A DNA stretch of 64,000 nucleotides, from contig OX421967.1 of the NCBI GenBank assembly GCA_949128115.1, forward strand, positions 59,222,855-59,286,854. The letters run 5' to 3'. Positions 1 to 13,583 of the stretch are shown piece by piece; positions within the stretch are counted from its first letter, which is position 1; every line of letters starts with the position of its first letter. Origin of the DNA: Anaspis maculata. Lineage: Eukaryota; Arthropoda; Insecta; Coleoptera; Scraptiidae. The translations under genes were made by a program, and so were the position numbers. Below the pieces are notes generated by a model that saw only the letters and a list, made by a program, of their open reading frames with translations, did no database searches and was not told where the DNA came from.

Positions 1-3000
1 ATTGGACACTGCATAGAGAAGGAAGACTCTGCTTCCTATTGGTGTCTATTTCATTTGCATACATTTGCCCTTTTGGCAATAAATGATTTTTCCAATAAAG
101 CATGTAGCGTCTTTTAATTTGACGCGAAGTTCGAAAATTACAGACAAGAAACAAAAAGAAACACAAGGTGATTGGACACTTGATAGAGGAGGAAGACTCT
201 GCTTCCTATTGGTGTCTATTTCATTTGCATATTCTTGCCTTTTTGGCAAATTTTAATTTTTCCAATAGAGAATGTAGCGTCTTTTAATTTGACGCGAAAT
301 TCGAAAATTACAGACGAGAAACAAAAAGAAACACGAGGTCATTGGACACTTCATACAGAAGGAAGACTCTGCTTCCTATTGGTGTCTATTTCATTTGCAT
401 ATTCTTGCCTTTTTGGCAAATTTTAATTTTTCCAATAGAGAATGTAGCGTCTTTTAATTTGACGCGAAATTCGAAAACTACAGACAAGAAACAAAAAAAA
501 ACACGAGGTGATTGGACACTTCATAGAGAAGAAAGACTCTGCTTCCTATTGGTGTCTATTTCATTTGCATATTCTTGCCTTTTTGGAAAATTATAATTTT
601 TCCAATAGAGAATGTAGCGTCTTTTAATTTGACGCGAAATTCGAAAACTACAGACAAGAAACAAAAAGAAACACGAGGTGATTGAACACTTCATAGAGGA
701 GGAAGACTCTGCTTCCTATTGGTGTCTATTTCATCCGCATACATTTGCCTTTTTGGCAAATTATAATTTTTCCAATAGAGAATGTAGCGTCTTTTAATTT
801 GACGCAAAATTCGAAAATTGCAGACAAGAAACAAAAAGAAACACGAGGTGATTGGACACTTCATAGAGAAGGAAGACTCTGCTTCCTATTGATGTCTATT
901 TCATTTGCATATTCTTGCCTTTTTGGCAAATTATAATTTTTCCAATAGAGAATGTAGCGTCTTTTAATTTGACGCGAAGTTCGAAAATTACAGACAAGAA
1001 ACAAAAAGAAACACGAGGTGATTGGACACTTCATAGAGGAGGAAGACTCTGCTTCCTATTGGTGTCTATTTCATTTGCATATTCTTGCCTTTTTGGCAAA
1101 TTATAATTTTTCCAATAGAGAATGTAGCGTCTCTTTTTTGACGCGAAATCCGAAAATTCTAGACAAGAAACAAAAAGAAACACGAGGTGATTGGACACTT
1201 CATAGAGGAGGAAGACTCTGCTTCTTATTGGTGTCTATTTCATTTGCATATTCTTGCCTTTTTGGCAAATTTTAATTTTTCCAATAGAGAATGTAGCGTC
1301 TTTTAATTTGACGCGAATTCGAAAATTACAGACGAGAAACAAAAAGAAACACGAGGTCATTGGACACTTCATGGAGAAGGAAGACTCTGCTTCCTATTGG
1401 TGTCTATTTCATTTGCATATTTTTGCCTTTTTGGGAAATTATAATTTTTCCAATAGAGAATGGAGCATCCTTTCATTCGACGCGAAATTCGGAAATTACA
1501 GACGAGAAACAAAAAGAAACACGAGGTCATGTGACACTTCATAGAGAAGGGAGACTCTGCTTCCTATTGGTGTCTATTTCATTTGCATACATTTGCCTTT
1601 TTGGCAAATAATGATTTTTCCAATAAAGTATGTAGCGTCTTTTAATTTGACGCGAAATTCGAAAATTACAGACGAGAAACAAAAAGAAACCCGAGGTCAA
1701 TGGACACTGCATAGAGAAAGAAAACTCTGCTTCCTATTAGTGTCTATTTCATTTGCATACATTTGCCTTTTTGACAATAAATGATTTTTCCAATGAAGCA
1801 TGTAGCGTCCTTTAATTTGACGCGAAATTCGGAAATTACAGACGAGAAACAAAAAGAAACACGAGGTCATTGGACACTTCATAGAGAAGGAAGACTCTGC
1901 TTCCTATTGGTGTCTATTCCATTTGCATATTCGTGCCTTTTTGGCAAATTTTAATTTTTCCAATAGAGAATGTAGCATCTTTTAATTTGACGCGAAGTTC
2001 GGAAATTACAGACAAGAAACAAAAAGAAACACGAGGTGATTGGACACTTCATAGAGGAGGAAGACTCTGCTTCCTATTGGTGTCTATTTCATTTGCATAT
2101 TCTTGCCTTTTTGGCAAATTATAATTTTTCCAATAGAGAATGTAGCGTCTTTTAATTTGACGCGAAATTCGAAAATTACAGACAAGAAACAAAAAGAAAC
2201 ACGAGTTCATTGGACACTTCATGGAGAAGGAAGACTCTGCTTCCTATTGGTGTCTATTTCATTTGCATACATTTGCCTTTTTGGCAATAAATGATTTTTC
2301 CAATAAAGCATGTAGCGTCATTTAATTTGACGCGAAATTCGGAAATTACAGACGAGAAACAAAAAGAAACACGAGGTCATGTGACACTTCATAAGAAAGG
2401 AAGACTCTGCTTCCTATTGGTGTCTATTTCATTTGCATACATTCGCCTTTTTGGCAAATAATGATTTTTCCAATAAAGTATGTAGCGTCTTTTAATTTGA
2501 CGCGAAATTCGAAAATTACAGACGAGAAACAAAAAGAAACACGAGGTCATTGGACACTGCATAGAGAAGGAAGACTCTGCTTCCTATTGGTGTCTATTTC
2601 ATTTGCATACATTTGCCCTTTTGGCAATAAATGATTTTTCCAATAAAGCATGTAGCGTCTTTTAATTTGACGCGAAGTTCGAAAATTACAGACAAGAAAC
2701 AAAAAGAAACACAAGGTGATTGGACACTTGATAGAGGAGGAAGACTCTGCTTCCTATTGGTGTCTATTTCATTTGCATATTCTTGCCTTTTTGGCAAATT
2801 TTAATTTTTCCAATAGAGAATGTAGCGTCTTTTAATTTGACGCGAAATTCGAAAATTACAGACGAGAAACAAAAAGAAACACGAGGTCATTGGACACTTC
2901 ATACAGAAGGAAGACTCTGCTTCCTATTGGTGTCTATTTCATTTGCATATTCTTGCCTTTTTGGCAAATTTTAATTTTTCCAATAGAGAATGTAGCGTCT

Positions 3001-6000
3001 TTTAATTTGACGCGAAATTCGAAAACTACAGACAAGAAACAAAAAAAAACACGAGGTGATTGGACACTTCATAGAGAAGAAAGACTCTGCTTCCTATTGG
3101 TGTCTATTTCATTTGCATATTCTTGCCTTTTTGGATAATTATAATTTTTCCAATAGAGAATGTAGCGTCTTTTAATTTGACGCGAAATTCGAAAACTACA
3201 GACAAGAAACAAAAAGAAACACGAGGTGATTGAACACTTCATAGAGGAGGAAGACTCTGCTTCCTATTGGTGTCTATTTCATCCGCATACATTTGCCTTT
3301 TTGGCAAATTATAATTTTTCCAATAGAGAATGTAGCGTCTTTTAATTTGACGCAAAATTCGAAAATTGCAGACAAGAAACAAAAAGAAACACGAGGTGAT
3401 TGGACACTTCATAGAGAAGGAAGACTCTGCTTCCTATTGATGTCTATTTCATTTGCATATTCTTGCCTTTTTGGCAAATTTTAATTTTTCCAATAGAGAA
3501 TGTAGCGTCTTTTAATTTGACGCGAATTCGAAAATTACAGACAAGAAACAAAAAGAAACACGAGGTCATTGGACACTTCATGGAGAAGGAAGACTCTGCT
3601 TCTTATTGGTGTCTATTTCATTTGCATATTCTTGCCTTTTTGGCAAATTTTAATTTTTCCAATAGAGAATGTAGCATCTTTTAATTTGACGCGAAGTTCG
3701 GAAATTACAGACAAGAAACAAAAAGAAACACGAGGTGATTGGACACTTCATAGAGGAGGAAGACTCTGCTTCCTATTGGTGTCTATTTCATTTGCATATT
3801 CTTGCCTTTTTGGCAAATTATAATTTTTCCAATAGAGAATGTAGCGTCTTTTAATTTGACGCGAAATTCGAAAATTACAGACAAGAAACAAAAAGAAACA
3901 CGAGGTGATTGGACACTTCATAGAGAAGGAAAACTCTGCTTCCTATTGGTGTCTATTTCATTTGCATATTCTTGCCTTTTTGGATAATTATAATTTTTCC
4001 AATAGAGAATGTAGCGTCTTTTAATTTGACGCGAAATTCGAAAACTACAGACAAGAAACAAAAAGAAACACGAGGTGATTGGACACTTCATAGAGAAGGA
4101 AGACTCTGCTTCCTATTGGTGTCTATTTCATTTGCATATTCTTGCCTTTTTGGCAAATTTTAATTTTTCCAATAGAGAATGTAGCGTCTTTTAATTTGAC
4201 GCGAATTCGAAAATTACAGACAAGAAACAAAAAGAAACACGAGGTCATTGGACACTTCATGGAGAAGGAAGACTCTGCTTCTTATTGGTGTCTATTTCAT
4301 TTGCATATTCTTGCCTTTTTGGCAAATTTTAATTTTTCCAATAGAGAATGTAGCATCTTTTAATTTGACGCGAAGTTCGGAAATTACAGACAAGAAACAA
4401 AAAGAAACACGAGGTGATTGGACACTTCATAGAGGAGGAAGACTCTGCTTCCTATTGGTGTCTATTTCATTTGCATATTCTTGCCTTTTTGGCAAATTAT
4501 AATTTTTCCAATAGAGAATGTAGCGTCTTTTAATTTGACGCGAAATTCGAAAATTACAGACAAGAAACAAAAAGAAACACGAGGTGATTGGACACTTCAT
4601 AGAGAAGGAAAACTCTGCTTCCTATTGGTGTCTATTTCATTTGCATATTCTTGCCTTTTTGGATAATTATAATTTTTCCAATAGAGAATGTAGCGTCTTT
4701 TAATTTGACGCGAAATTCGAAAACTACAGACAAGAAACAAAAAGAAACACGAGGTGATTGAACACTTCATAGAGGAGGAAGACTCTGCTTCCTATTGGTG
4801 TCTATTTCATCCGCATACATTTGCCTTTTTGGCAAATTATAATTTTTCCAATAGAGAATGTAGCGTCTTTTAATTTGACGCGAAGTTCGAAAATTACAGA
4901 CAAGAAACAAAAAGAAACACAAGGTGATTGGACACTTGATAGAGGAGGAAGACTCTGCTTCCTATTGGTGTCTATTTCATTTGCATATTCTTGCCTTTTT
5001 GGCAAATTATAATTTTTCCAATTGAGAATGTAGCGTCTTTTAATTTTACGCGAAGTTCGAAAATATCAGACAAGAAACAAAAAGAAACACGAGGTGATTG
5101 GACACTTCATAGAGGAGGAAGACTCTGCTTCCTATTGGTGTCTATTTCATTTGCATATTCTTGCCTTTTTGGCAAATTTTAATTTTTCCAATAGAGAATG
5201 TAGCGTCTTTTAATTTGACGCGAAATTCGAAAATTACAGACGAGAAACAAAAAGAAACACGAGGTCATTGGACACTTCATACAGAAGGAAGACTCTGCTT
5301 CCTATTGGTGTCTATTTCATTTGCATACATTTGCCTTTTTGGCAATAAATGGTTTTTCCAATAAAGCATGTAGCGTCATTCAATTTGACGCGAAATTCGG
5401 AAATTACAGACGAGAAACAAAAAGAAACACGAGGTCATGTGACACTTCATAGAGAAGGAAGACTCTGCTTCCTATTGGTGTCTATTTCATTTGCATACAT
5501 TCGCCTTTTTGGCAAAAAATGATTTTTCCAATAAAGTATGTAGCGTCTTTCAATTTGACGCGAAATTCGAAAATTACAGACGAGAAACAAAAAGAAACAC
5601 GAGGTCATTGGACACTGCATAGAGAAGGAAGACTCTGCTTCCTATTGGTGTCTATTTCATTTGCATACATTTGCCTTTTTGGCAATAAATGATTTTTCCA
5701 ATAAAGCATGTAGCGTCATTTAATTTGACGCGAAATTCGGAAATTACAGACGAGAAACAAAAAAAAACACGAGGTCATGTGACACTTCATAGAGAAGGAA
5801 GACTCTGCTTCCTATTGATGTCTATTTCATTTGCATATTCTTGCCTTTTTGGCAAATTATAATTTTTCCAATAGAGAATGTAGCGTCTTTTAATTTGACG
5901 CGAAATTCGAAAATTACAGACAAAAAAACAAAAAGAAACACGAGGTGATTGGACATTTCATAGAGGAGGAAGACTCTGCTCCTTATTGGTGTCTATTTCA

Positions 6001-9000
6001 TTTGCATATTCTTGCCTTTTTGGCAAATTTTAATTTTTCCAATAGAGAATGTAGCGTCTTTTAATTTGACGCGAAATTCGAAAATTACAGACGAGAAACA
6101 AAAAGAAACACGAGGTCATTGGACACTGCATAGAGAACGAAGACTCTGCTTCCTATTGGTGTCTATTTCATTTGCATACATTTGCCCTTTTGGCAATAAA
6201 TGATTTTTCCAATAAAGCATGTAGCGTCCTTTAATTTGACGCGAAATTCGAAAATTACAGACGAGAAACAAAAAGAAACACGAGGTCTCTGGACACTTCA
6301 TAGAGAAGGAAGACTCTGCTTCCTATTGGTGTCTATTTCATTTGCATATTTTTGCCTTTTTGGCAAATTATAATTTTTCCAATAGAGAATGGAGCATCCT
6401 TTCATTCGACGCGAAATTCGGAAATTACAGACGAGAAACAAAAAGAAACACGAGGTCATGTGACACTTCATAGAGAAGGGAGACTCTGCTTCCTATTGGT
6501 GCCTATTTCATTTGCATACATTTGCCTTTTTGGCAAATAATGATTTTTCCAATAAAGTATGTAGCGTCTTTTAATTTGACGCGAAATTCGAAAATTACAG
6601 ACGAGAAACAAAAAGAAACCCGAGGTCATTGGACACTGCATAGAGAAAGAAAACTCTGCTTCCTATTAGTGTCTATTTCATTTGCATACATTTGCCTTTT
6701 TGACAATAAATGATTTTTCCAATGAAGCATGTAGCGTCCTTTAATTTGACGCGAAATTCGGAAATTACAGACGAGAAACAAAAAGAAACACGAGGTCATT
6801 GGACACTTCATAGAGAAGGAAGACTCTGCTTCCTATTGGTGTCTATTCCATTTGCATATTCGTGCCTTTTTGGCAAATTTTAATTTTTCCAATAGAGAAT
6901 GTAGCATCTTTTAATTTGACGCGAAGTTCGGAAATTACAGACAAGAAACAAAAAGAAACACGAGGTGATTGGACACTTCATAGAGGAGGAAGACTCTGCT
7001 TCCTATTGGTGTCTATTTCATTTGCATATTCTTGCCTTTTTGGGAAATTATAATTTTTCCAATAGAGAATGTAGCGTCTTTTAATTTGACGCGAAATTCG
7101 AAAATTACAGACAAGAAACAAAAAGAAACACGAGGTGATTGGACACTTCATAGAGGAGGAAGACTCTGCTTCTTATTGATGTCTATTTCATTTGCATAGT
7201 CTTGCCTTTTTGGCAAATTATAATTTTTCCAATAGAGAATGTAGCGTCTTTTAATTTGACGCGAAATTCGAAAATTCTAGACAAGAAACAAAAAGAAACA
7301 CGAGGTGATTGGACACTTCATAGAGGAGGAAGACTCTGCTTCTTATTGGTGTCGATTTCATTTGCATATTCTTGCCTTTTTGGCAAATTTTAATTTTTCC
7401 AATAGAGAATGTAGCGTCTTCTAATTTGACGCGAAGATCGAAAATTACAGACGAGAAACAAAAAGAAACACGAGGTCATTGGACACTTCATGGAGAAGGA
7501 AGACTCTGCTTCCTATTGGTGTCTATTTCATTTGCATACATTTGCCTTTTTGGCAATAAATGATTTTTCCAATAAAGCATGTAGCGTCATTCAATTTGAC
7601 GCGAAATTCGGAAATTACAGACGAGAAACAAAAAGAAACACGAGGTCATGTGACACTTCATAGAGAAGGAAGACTCTGCTACCTATTGGTGTCTATTTCA
7701 TTTGCATACATTCGCCTTTTTGGCAAATAATGATTTTTCCAATAAAGTATGTAGCGTCTTTTAATTTGACGCGAAATTCGAAAATTACAGACGAGAAACA
7801 AAAAGAAACACGAGGTCATTGGACACTGCATAGAGAAGGAAGACTCTGCTTCCTATTGGTGTCTATTTCATTTGCATACATTTGCCTTTTTGGCAATAAA
7901 TGATTTTTCCAATAAAGCATGTAGCGTCATTTACTTTGACGCGAAATTCGGAAATTACAGACGAGAAACAAAAAGAAACACGAGGTCATGTGACACTTCA
8001 TAGAGAAGGAAGACTCTGCTTCCTATTGGTGTCTATTTCATTTGCATACATTTGCCTTTTTGACAATAAATGATTTTTCCAATGAAGCATGTAGCGTCCT
8101 TTAATTTGACGCGAAATTCGGAAATTACAGACGAGAAACAAAAAGAAACACGAGGTCATTGGACACTTCATAGAGAAGGAAGACTCTGCTTCCTATTGGT
8201 GTCTATTTCATTTGCATATTCTTGCCTTTTTGGCAAATTATAATTTTTACAATAGAGAATGTAGCGTCTTTTAATTTGACGCGAAATTCGGAAATTACAG
8301 ACGAGAAACAAAAAGAAACACGAGGTCATTGGACACTTTATAGAGAAGGAAGACTCTGCTTCCTATTGGTGCCTATTTCATTTGCATATTTTTGCCTTTT
8401 TGGCAATTTATAATTTTTACAATAGAGAATGTAGCGTCTTTTAATTTGACGCGAAATTCGGAAATTACAGACGAGAAACAAAAAAGAAACACAAGGTGAT
8501 TGGACACTTCATAGAGAAGGAAGATGCTGCTTCCTATTGGTGTCGATTTCGTTTGCCCACATTTGCCTTTTTGGCAAATTATAATTTTCCCAATAGAGAA
8601 TGTAGCATCCTTTGATTTGGCGCGAAAGTCTAAAATTACAGACGAGAAACAGAAAGAAACACGAGGTGGTCAGACTCTCCATAGAGAAGGGAGACTCTGC
8701 TTCCTATTAGTGTCTATTTCATTTGCATATATTTGCCTATTTGGCAAATAATGTTTTTTCCAATAAAGCATGTAGCGTCTTTTAATTTGAGGCGAAATTC
8801 GAAAATTACAGACGATAAACAAAAAGAAACACGAGGTCATTGGACACTTCATAGAGAAGGAAGACTCTGCTTCCTATTGGTGTCCATCTCATTTGCATAT
8901 TTTTGCCTTTTTGGCAAATTATGATTTTTCCAATGAAGAATGTAGCATCCTTTGATTTGACGCGAAATTCGAAAATAACAGACGAGAAACAAAAAGAAGC

Positions 9001-9340
9001 ACGAGGTGATGGGGCACTTTATAGAGAAGGAAGACTGTGCTTCCTATTGGTGTCTATTTCATTTGCTAATTTTTGCCTTTTTGGCTAATTATAATTTTTC
9101 CAATAAAGAATGTAGCGTCTTCTAATTTGACGCGAAATTCAAAAATTACAGACGAGAAACAAAAAGAAACAAGAGGTGATTGGACACTTCATAGAGACGG
9201 AAGACTCTGCTTCCTATTGGTGTCTATTTCAATTGCTTATTTTTGCCTTTTTGGCAAATTATAATTTCTCCAATGAAGAATGTAGCATCCTTTGATTTGA
9301 CGCGAAATTCGAAAATTACAGACGAGAAACGAGATGATTG
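1..9340. repeat. ~170-bp tandem satellite array with higher-order repeats
   Basis: A head-to-tail array of about 55 monomers of 169-171 bp fills this interval and reaches the left window edge. Each monomer carries three short inverted repeats: TTGCC-N5-GGCAA, GCGTC-N9-GACGC and GGAAG-N6-CTTCC. It also carries an ATTTGCAT octamer and CCAAT/ATTGG pentamers. Higher-order structure is visible: bases 1-945 recur almost exactly 2548 bp on (15 monomers), 3463-3800 recurs 679 bp on (4 monomers), and 1593-2120 recurs 4929 bp on (29 monomers). The rightmost monomers (about 8400-9340) are the most diverged, as expected at an array edge. The many 60-85 codon open frames inside arise because the monomer is not a multiple of three and are not genes. 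Confidence 0.97.
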
Positions 9341-9868
9341 GACACTACATCAACAAAGAGTAACTGGTTTCTAAACATCTTCCAACAATTTCTTCCAATT
9401 TCCCGGGAATTTCCCGGTTGAAAATTTGAAACCGGCCTGGATTTTTGAAACCGGACTTGAATGATGGGAGCTCAGAGTGAAGTGATTTTCACAATCAAAT
9501 GGTTCGAAAAAACTTTCGAGGTTTTTCCCGGAAAATTCGATTTTTCCAAAACACAATTTTCAATTTTCTCCAAATTATTTTCAATCTTTCTCTCTAAGGG
9601 ATCTGGAAAGTGAATAGATACAATTGTTGAAATAATTGTTTCCACAGTATTTGCCTTCCAGTATAGATACCCGGCAATTATTTGATATGAAAATTCGGAC
9701 CCTAATTCCAACTTGGAATAAAATTTTCCATAGGCTCCAGGATACTGGTCTTCAAAGACGTTGCAGCAGGTAGGATGCTACGATGAGAAGCCCCGCGGCA
9801 GACATGACGACGACAATTTTTTTTTGAGGTTGAAGTGATATTTCAGCTAAAATTTCTGTACTACCTAC
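9341..9868. other. Non-repetitive junction between satellite and helicase exon
   Basis: No gene is recognised here. The stretch should be intron downstream of the third helicase coding exon, whose donor reads GTAGGT at 9868-9863 on the minus strand. I looked for the next helicase exon on the minus strand and did not find one. The satellite starts about 520 bp past the donor. Confidence 0.5.
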
Positions 9869-11313
9869 CTGGCGAACTTGGCGGTGACCGGGAACTGGCG
9901 GGCCTCCACCTTGACGACCGGCGGTTCGACCTTGAACAGCTTCTTGTTCTGCGTGAAGTCCTGGATGCGCAAAGTGGCCGACATTATGATCAGCTTCAGG
10001 GGATCGTTTCGCTTCTTTCGCAGAGGCACGATGCGAGACAGCAGCCCGATCAGAACGTCGGTGTAGACGCTGCGTTCGTGGGCCTCGTCCAGTATGACGA
10101 CGGAATACTTGGACAGCAGAAAGTCCTGCTGCAGCTCCTTCAGCAGCACGCCGTCGGTCATGAACTTGACCTCCGTGTTTTCGGTGGCGTTGCCTTCGAA
10201 CCGGATCAAATAGGAGACCTTGTCCGGACCGAGGTTCATTTCTTGGCCGACTCTTTTCGACATGGAAATGGCGGCCACCCTCCTCGGTTCGGTCACGGCA
10301 ATTTTTTTGCCGTTCAAAGCGTAGCCGGCTTCGTACAAAAACTGGGGGACTTGGGTGGTTTTTCCCGAGCCGGTTTCACCGGCTATCAAGACCACGGGGT
10401 TTTCGTTGATTATTTCCATGATCTGTTGTTCTTCCGCCAGAATCGGCAGCTTGAGACGCACCTGCTGTATCGCTTCGTCGCGGTACACGTCAACGAAAAC
10501 TGCCGGCTTCTTGATTTTCGGTTTCGGAGCTTTCAGCTTTTTCGCTTCCGGTGGTTTTGGAACCGGCGGCTCGGGAGCTTGAGGCTCCAAACTGGGCGGC
10601 TCAACAAGCTCAGCTTCCGTGACAACTTCCACGGGTTCGTCCTTTACGCTTTCTGGCTCCGATTCCAAATCCGAGTCCGATTCCGTATCCAACCCGACAA
10701 CATTCGGATCGTCTTTATCGTACTTCGGTTTCACTTCAATTCGCCGCCTTTTCGCACCTCTGATTGCATTAGGCACTATCTCAACTTCGCCGCTTTCTTT
10801 ATAAGCCAGCTTCAGCTCTTCTTCGCGGTAATACCGCTTCAAGCCTTTGGTCTGAATGTGCGACAACGAAGTCAACTGCGAAAGCTCTTCGGGCGTTGCT
10901 TGCACTTTAGCCAAGGATTCCAACAGAGCTGCACGCTAAAACCAAACAATTCTTTACACCTGAGCTACTTCCAAGCGTCTTTGTGAGACTCACGTTTGCT
11001 TTTTTGGCTTTCTTGTCGACGATCTGTTCCAGACGCTTCCGGTGCTTTTTCGACAAGATCTTCTGCACCGGCCCCTTCCTCGCTTTGACCTTGGTCTTTC
11101 GCTTGGCCGACGGCAGCACCAGAGCGTTGCTTTCATCGTATCTGCCTCCGGACACGTCCAAATCTAACTTGATCTGCAAAATAACAACTTTGTGTGAGGT
11201 TATATCGCAACAATTTACGGAGGAATTACCTTTTCTGTTGTGGAATTATCGACGACGGTCTCGACGGCCTGTCGCGATTCCCAGTTGTACCTCTTTCTAT
11301 TCGTTTTGCCCAT
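9869..11313 (-). CDS. DHX37: DHX37/Kurz-like DEAH-box RNA helicase, N-terminal three exons (partial)
   Basis: This is the N-terminal part of a DEAH-box RNA helicase of the DHX37 (yeast Dhr1, fly Kurz) family, nucleolar enzymes of small-subunit ribosome biogenesis that act on U3 snoRNA. The three exons are 11313-11230 (28 codons from [14 protein letters not shown] start), 11173-10994 (60 codons) and 10935-9869. All junctions are GT-AG; the first two introns are phase 0 and the last donor is phase 2. The basic N-terminus is followed by an acidic and proline-rich linker, then motif I GETGSGKT (about residue 274), motif Ia TEPRRVAA, motif II DEAH (about 371) and motif III SAT (about 407). The reading stops just after RecA1, so RecA2 and the C-terminal domains, well over half of the family length, are absent from the recognisable sequence. 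The family is certain; whether the gene is intact is not. Confidence 0.93.
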
Positions 11314-11832
11314 TTTTCAGCGTGCTATTTACAAACACATGCTTTTTTCTAGGTTACGTTGTCACGGGCATGTGTCTTGTGTGTCACGGTTGTCATCTGG
11401 TGACAAGTGACAGTTGAACTGTCACTCTCGACAGGAGCAGCAGGGTATTTGTTGCTGCGATGTTGGCAACAAGGTGTTAGCAAGCATTTTCTTCACTTTG
11501 AACTATTATTTTTGGTTTATAGCGCATATTGAAGCTCTGATAATACAAAATTCATTGCTGGAACGTCAAAAGTAATTATTCGATACCAACAGAACCATTA
11601 TATTCGGAAAATTGGAGACAAAATAAAATGATAAAACCAATCAGGGGTATACAGGTATACTACCAGCATCACGAACCTGTATATGTAGTTGCCTACATCT
11701 CTATGCGAAATCGATAGTTTCAAGGGTCAGAAAAATTAAATCATGAAATTTTATGATTGATATCAACATATTATCCAAAGTCTCAAAAAATCCCCTTATT
11801 GGCTTTTTCGATAGTCGGTTTCGAAGTATAGT
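11314..11832. other. Upstream region of the helicase gene
   Basis: No gene was found. The first 200 bp upstream of the helicase ATG would hold its promoter and 5' UTR on the minus strand. I see no convincing TATA box or other element. Confidence 0.4.
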
Positions 11833-12490
11833 CAAATGAGTAAGATTCCCGGCGCGTAATTGAATATTCAAACAGGTTGGTACAAATTCGACTAAAACAT
11901 ACGCGAAAGTGATTGATAGCGATGTTAGGTACAGAACTTTTTTATGTATATTTGATATATTCACCCACCCATTAGCCCACCATTATATTACTATTTACAT
12001 TCGATATAATTTCAAAACGTAAAAACATAAGCGATGATTTTGCAAATGACTTTCTCTGCGATATGATATGAACACTTACAACACTCTTGAGATGTAAATG
12101 GAAGGATTGCACTACCCTGGGTATACATCTGGTTGTCTCTAGCGGTAACTGCCAATTACCTAGCAAAATGCCAATATGTGCCGCTCCTAAAAAGTACAAA
12201 ATATTGCCTATATTTTCTATTACGAGCTCCAACTTTGATTACTGTTTGACTCCTTCGTAAATATTGATACGAACATTTGGAACAGTAGATGTGTTGACAA
12301 TTTGTTTTTCAGTTGGGCCTGTTAGGACGATTAGAGCATGGAATTACCATATAAGGTCCTTCTGCAGTGCAGGATAATAAGGGAGCTGCTTTTTTAAGCA
12401 AATCGCGTTCTGAAATGACATAACCTTCAAAATATGTGTCAAAACACAGCTAAATTTCTGTTGTTTCGCTGTCAACTGTCGTCTGTCAGA
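11833..12490. repeat. Dispersed repeat family R, copy 1
   Basis: This block is shared with 39528-40190 and 57650-58300 over most of its length, and its right half with 12860-13280 and 13820-14240. Landmarks are ATTCCCGGCGCGTAATTGAA at the left, GCGATATGATATGAACAC in the middle and CAGTGCAGGA near the right. The weakly open minus-strand frame in it (11972-12232) recurs at 39691-39930 only because the DNA is duplicated. No transposase is visible, so it is a non-autonomous or decayed element. Confidence 0.8.
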
Positions 12491-12595
12491 ATAGGCTAGT
12501 GGACATGGGTTTTTTCATTTCTTTTTATGAAAGATCCTAGCGAAGTATATTAGCTGGTTTAGGGAAGGATTGAGAAGGACAGGGAAACTGGGATC

Positions 12596-13360
12596 TACCA
12601 GTTTGCCATGCTGCTGATGCACGAAATTCAAGGTTATGTTTAATAAATGTCACTTTCCTTTTACTTCTGGCTGGAGTGATTCTGTAATAAGATCAATTCG
12701 TCATAAGATTATGTTGTTACAACATTATGGTGGCCACATACGAGGCTACATAGCTCTGTTGTGCTGGCTATAGCATAATGTTGTCGTCTGGCTGCTGCAT
12801 ATCTTTGCTGCAAGTGTCCATATATGACATTCGGCGGTGATGATGCAAGTCCTTCCCTGCGGTATGATATGAGCACTCACAACTCACAATACTCTGAATT
12901 GAAAAATGGAAGGATTGCTTTACCCTGGGTATATGTGGTTGCCTCGTAATGGTAACTGCAGATTACCTAGCAAAATGCTAATATGTGCCGCTCCTAAAAA
13001 GTACAAAAATATTGCCAATATTTTCTATTACGAGCTTCAACTTTGACTACTGTTTGACTCCTACTCAAATGATATTGATGCGACTATATTGATGCGAACA
13101 TTTGGAACAGTGGATGTGTTGAAAATTTGTTTTCCAGTCGGGCTTGTTAGGACGATTAGAGCATAAAATTACCATGCAAGGTCCTTTTGCAGTGTGGGAT
13201 TGAAAAGAAAATTGCTTTTCTAAGCAAATCTCTTTCTGATTTGGCATAACCTTAAAAACATGTCAAAATACAACACACAGACAGGGCACGGTGCAACGTG
13301 CACGTACGCATCTTTCTATGACGTCATGCAGAGGGGGCGTGTAAATAGGAAAGGTGAATT
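12596..13360. repeat. Direct duplication unit, copy 1 (contains R family piece)
   Basis: The stretch starting CCAGTTTGCCATGCTGCTG recurs about 988 bp later at 13584. Both copies run through the R-family middle (GATATGA...CACTC), a short tract with CACACAGACAGGGCACGGTG, and a GGGGGCGTGTAAATAGG end. Small deletions separate the copies. No coding capacity is seen. Confidence 0.8.
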
Positions 13361-13583
13361 CACCTATTCTATTTGCTAGAGTGAAAGGGTCTTATGCTCA
13401 CTTTCGATGAGATGGAAAAAAATGCCTACAGCAAGCGCGCGCATACTGCACCGTCGTCAGCCGCCTCTCCGCTTTTTTTTCTCTCAAAAAACCCAAACAA
13501 AAAACAAAATTCTGTTGGCCCGTTTGTGTTTTCTTACGGCAAGAACGTATGCAACATTTAGGACCCATTTATGTTTCAATTTT

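Noticed and set aside
46..9264. Dozens of 60-96 codon open frames with MPFWQI-type starts in the satellite
   Set aside because: They recur with the 170-bp period in shifting frames and often start at TTG rather than ATG. They are by-products of the repeat.
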